Assembly (NCBI GenBank): GCA_964410215.1
Contig: CAYPHA010000014.1
Location: forward strand, 1-64,000
Source of the DNA: CAYPHA01 sp964410215
GTDB taxonomy: Bacteria > Calditrichota > Calditrichia > Calditrichales > CAYPHA01
DNA length: 64,000 nt
Reading direction: 5' to 3'
A model generated the notes under the pieces. It was not told where the DNA came from. It saw only the letters and a program-made list of their open reading frames with translations, and did not search any database. Made by a program: the position numbers and the translations under genes. Below are positions 63,952-64,000 of this stretch, piece by piece (the first letter of the stretch is position 1; the number at the start of each line of letters is the position of its first letter).

Positions 63952-64000
63952 ATGTTACGAGGCATATCACCGCTATTGAGTCCGGAATTGTTATCCATAT
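63952..64000 (+). CDS. fucU: L-fucose mutarotase (RbsD/FucU family), start only
   Basis: The last 49 bases encode MLRGISPLLSPELLSI from ATG 63952, with AAGGA 6 bases upstream. The sequence matches the conserved N-terminus of FucU-type sugar mutarotases (MLKxISPLxSPELL). The gene runs past the window end. It equilibrates fucose anomers and supports L-fucose as substrate of the operon. Confidence 0.8.
   Translation, partial: MLRGISPLLSPELLSI

Noticed and set aside
1..64000. CRISPR array, tRNA, rRNA or insertion sequence
   Set aside because: No regular repeat-spacer pattern, cloverleaf-like segments, ribosomal sequence or transposase was seen on reading.

Overview
The window reads as a chromosomal stretch of a Gram-negative glycan-degrading bacterium of the Fibrobacterota-Chlorobiota-Bacteroidota (FCB) group, or one of its uncultured relatives (Calditrichota, KSB1 or Marinimicrobia-like). 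This is inferred from four things: TonB-dependent receptors with carboxypeptidase-regulatory-like N-terminal domains, a PorV/PorQ-family protein, type IX-like C-terminal sorting domains (PNPFNP...), and Tat-type lipoprotein signals on hydrolases. Two runs of N (100 and 10 bases) show it is a scaffold, probably from a draft or metagenome assembly. No rRNA, tRNA, CRISPR array or insertion sequence was seen.

Layout. (1) 1-17184: a glycan-foraging region. It holds the 3' end of N-acetylneuraminate lyase, a TonB receptor / Fn3-FlgD secreted protein / PorV-like triad, a sialidase-like lipoprotein, a NanM-like kelch mutarotase fused to a sodium:solute symporter (interrupted by the 100-N gap), two GH32 fructan hydrolases, a GH76-like Tat lipoprotein and an MFS sugar porter. 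(2) 17311-29346: a secreted beta-helix protein with a type IX-like tail, two more TonB-dependent receptors on the minus strand, a SnoaL-like protein, two cysteine-type sulfatases and a fatty acid desaturase. (3) 29599-51848: housekeeping and envelope functions. These are a long KamA-like radical SAM protein, two separate TetR-TolC-adaptor-RND permease modules in the same gene order, a nitronate monooxygenase-like flavoprotein, an MCE/Mla lipid-transport operon and a YgiQ-type radical SAM protein.

(4) 52043-64000 (continuing past the window): a bacterial microcompartment (BMC) operon for L-fucose, and possibly L-rhamnose. An RpiR-type regulator precedes three pentameric shell genes (BMC-P), an acylating aldehyde dehydrogenase with an N-terminal encapsulation-type helix, one hexameric shell gene (BMC-H), a class II aldolase with a C-terminal encapsulation-type helix and a strongly diverged acetate-kinase homologue. 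Then come L-fucose isomerase, a complete LutABC lactate-oxidation set, a RhaB-type sugar kinase and the first 16 codons of an L-fucose mutarotase (FucU).

How it fits together. FucU, FucI and the kinase would convert L-fucose to L-fuculose-1-phosphate. The aldolase would split this into dihydroxyacetone phosphate and L-lactaldehyde. The BMC would confine the lactaldehyde while the aldehyde dehydrogenase makes lactyl-CoA, which would be converted to lactate and then oxidised to pyruvate by LutABC. The parts resemble PVM/PVM-like BMCs. The LutABC insertion, the altered kinase active site and the absence of a phosphotransacylase in the visible part are the distinctive points. With the sialidase, sialic acid uptake and sulfatases upstream, the organism looks equipped for sialylated, fucosylated, sulfated glycans as well as fructans. 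The ecological reading is inference.
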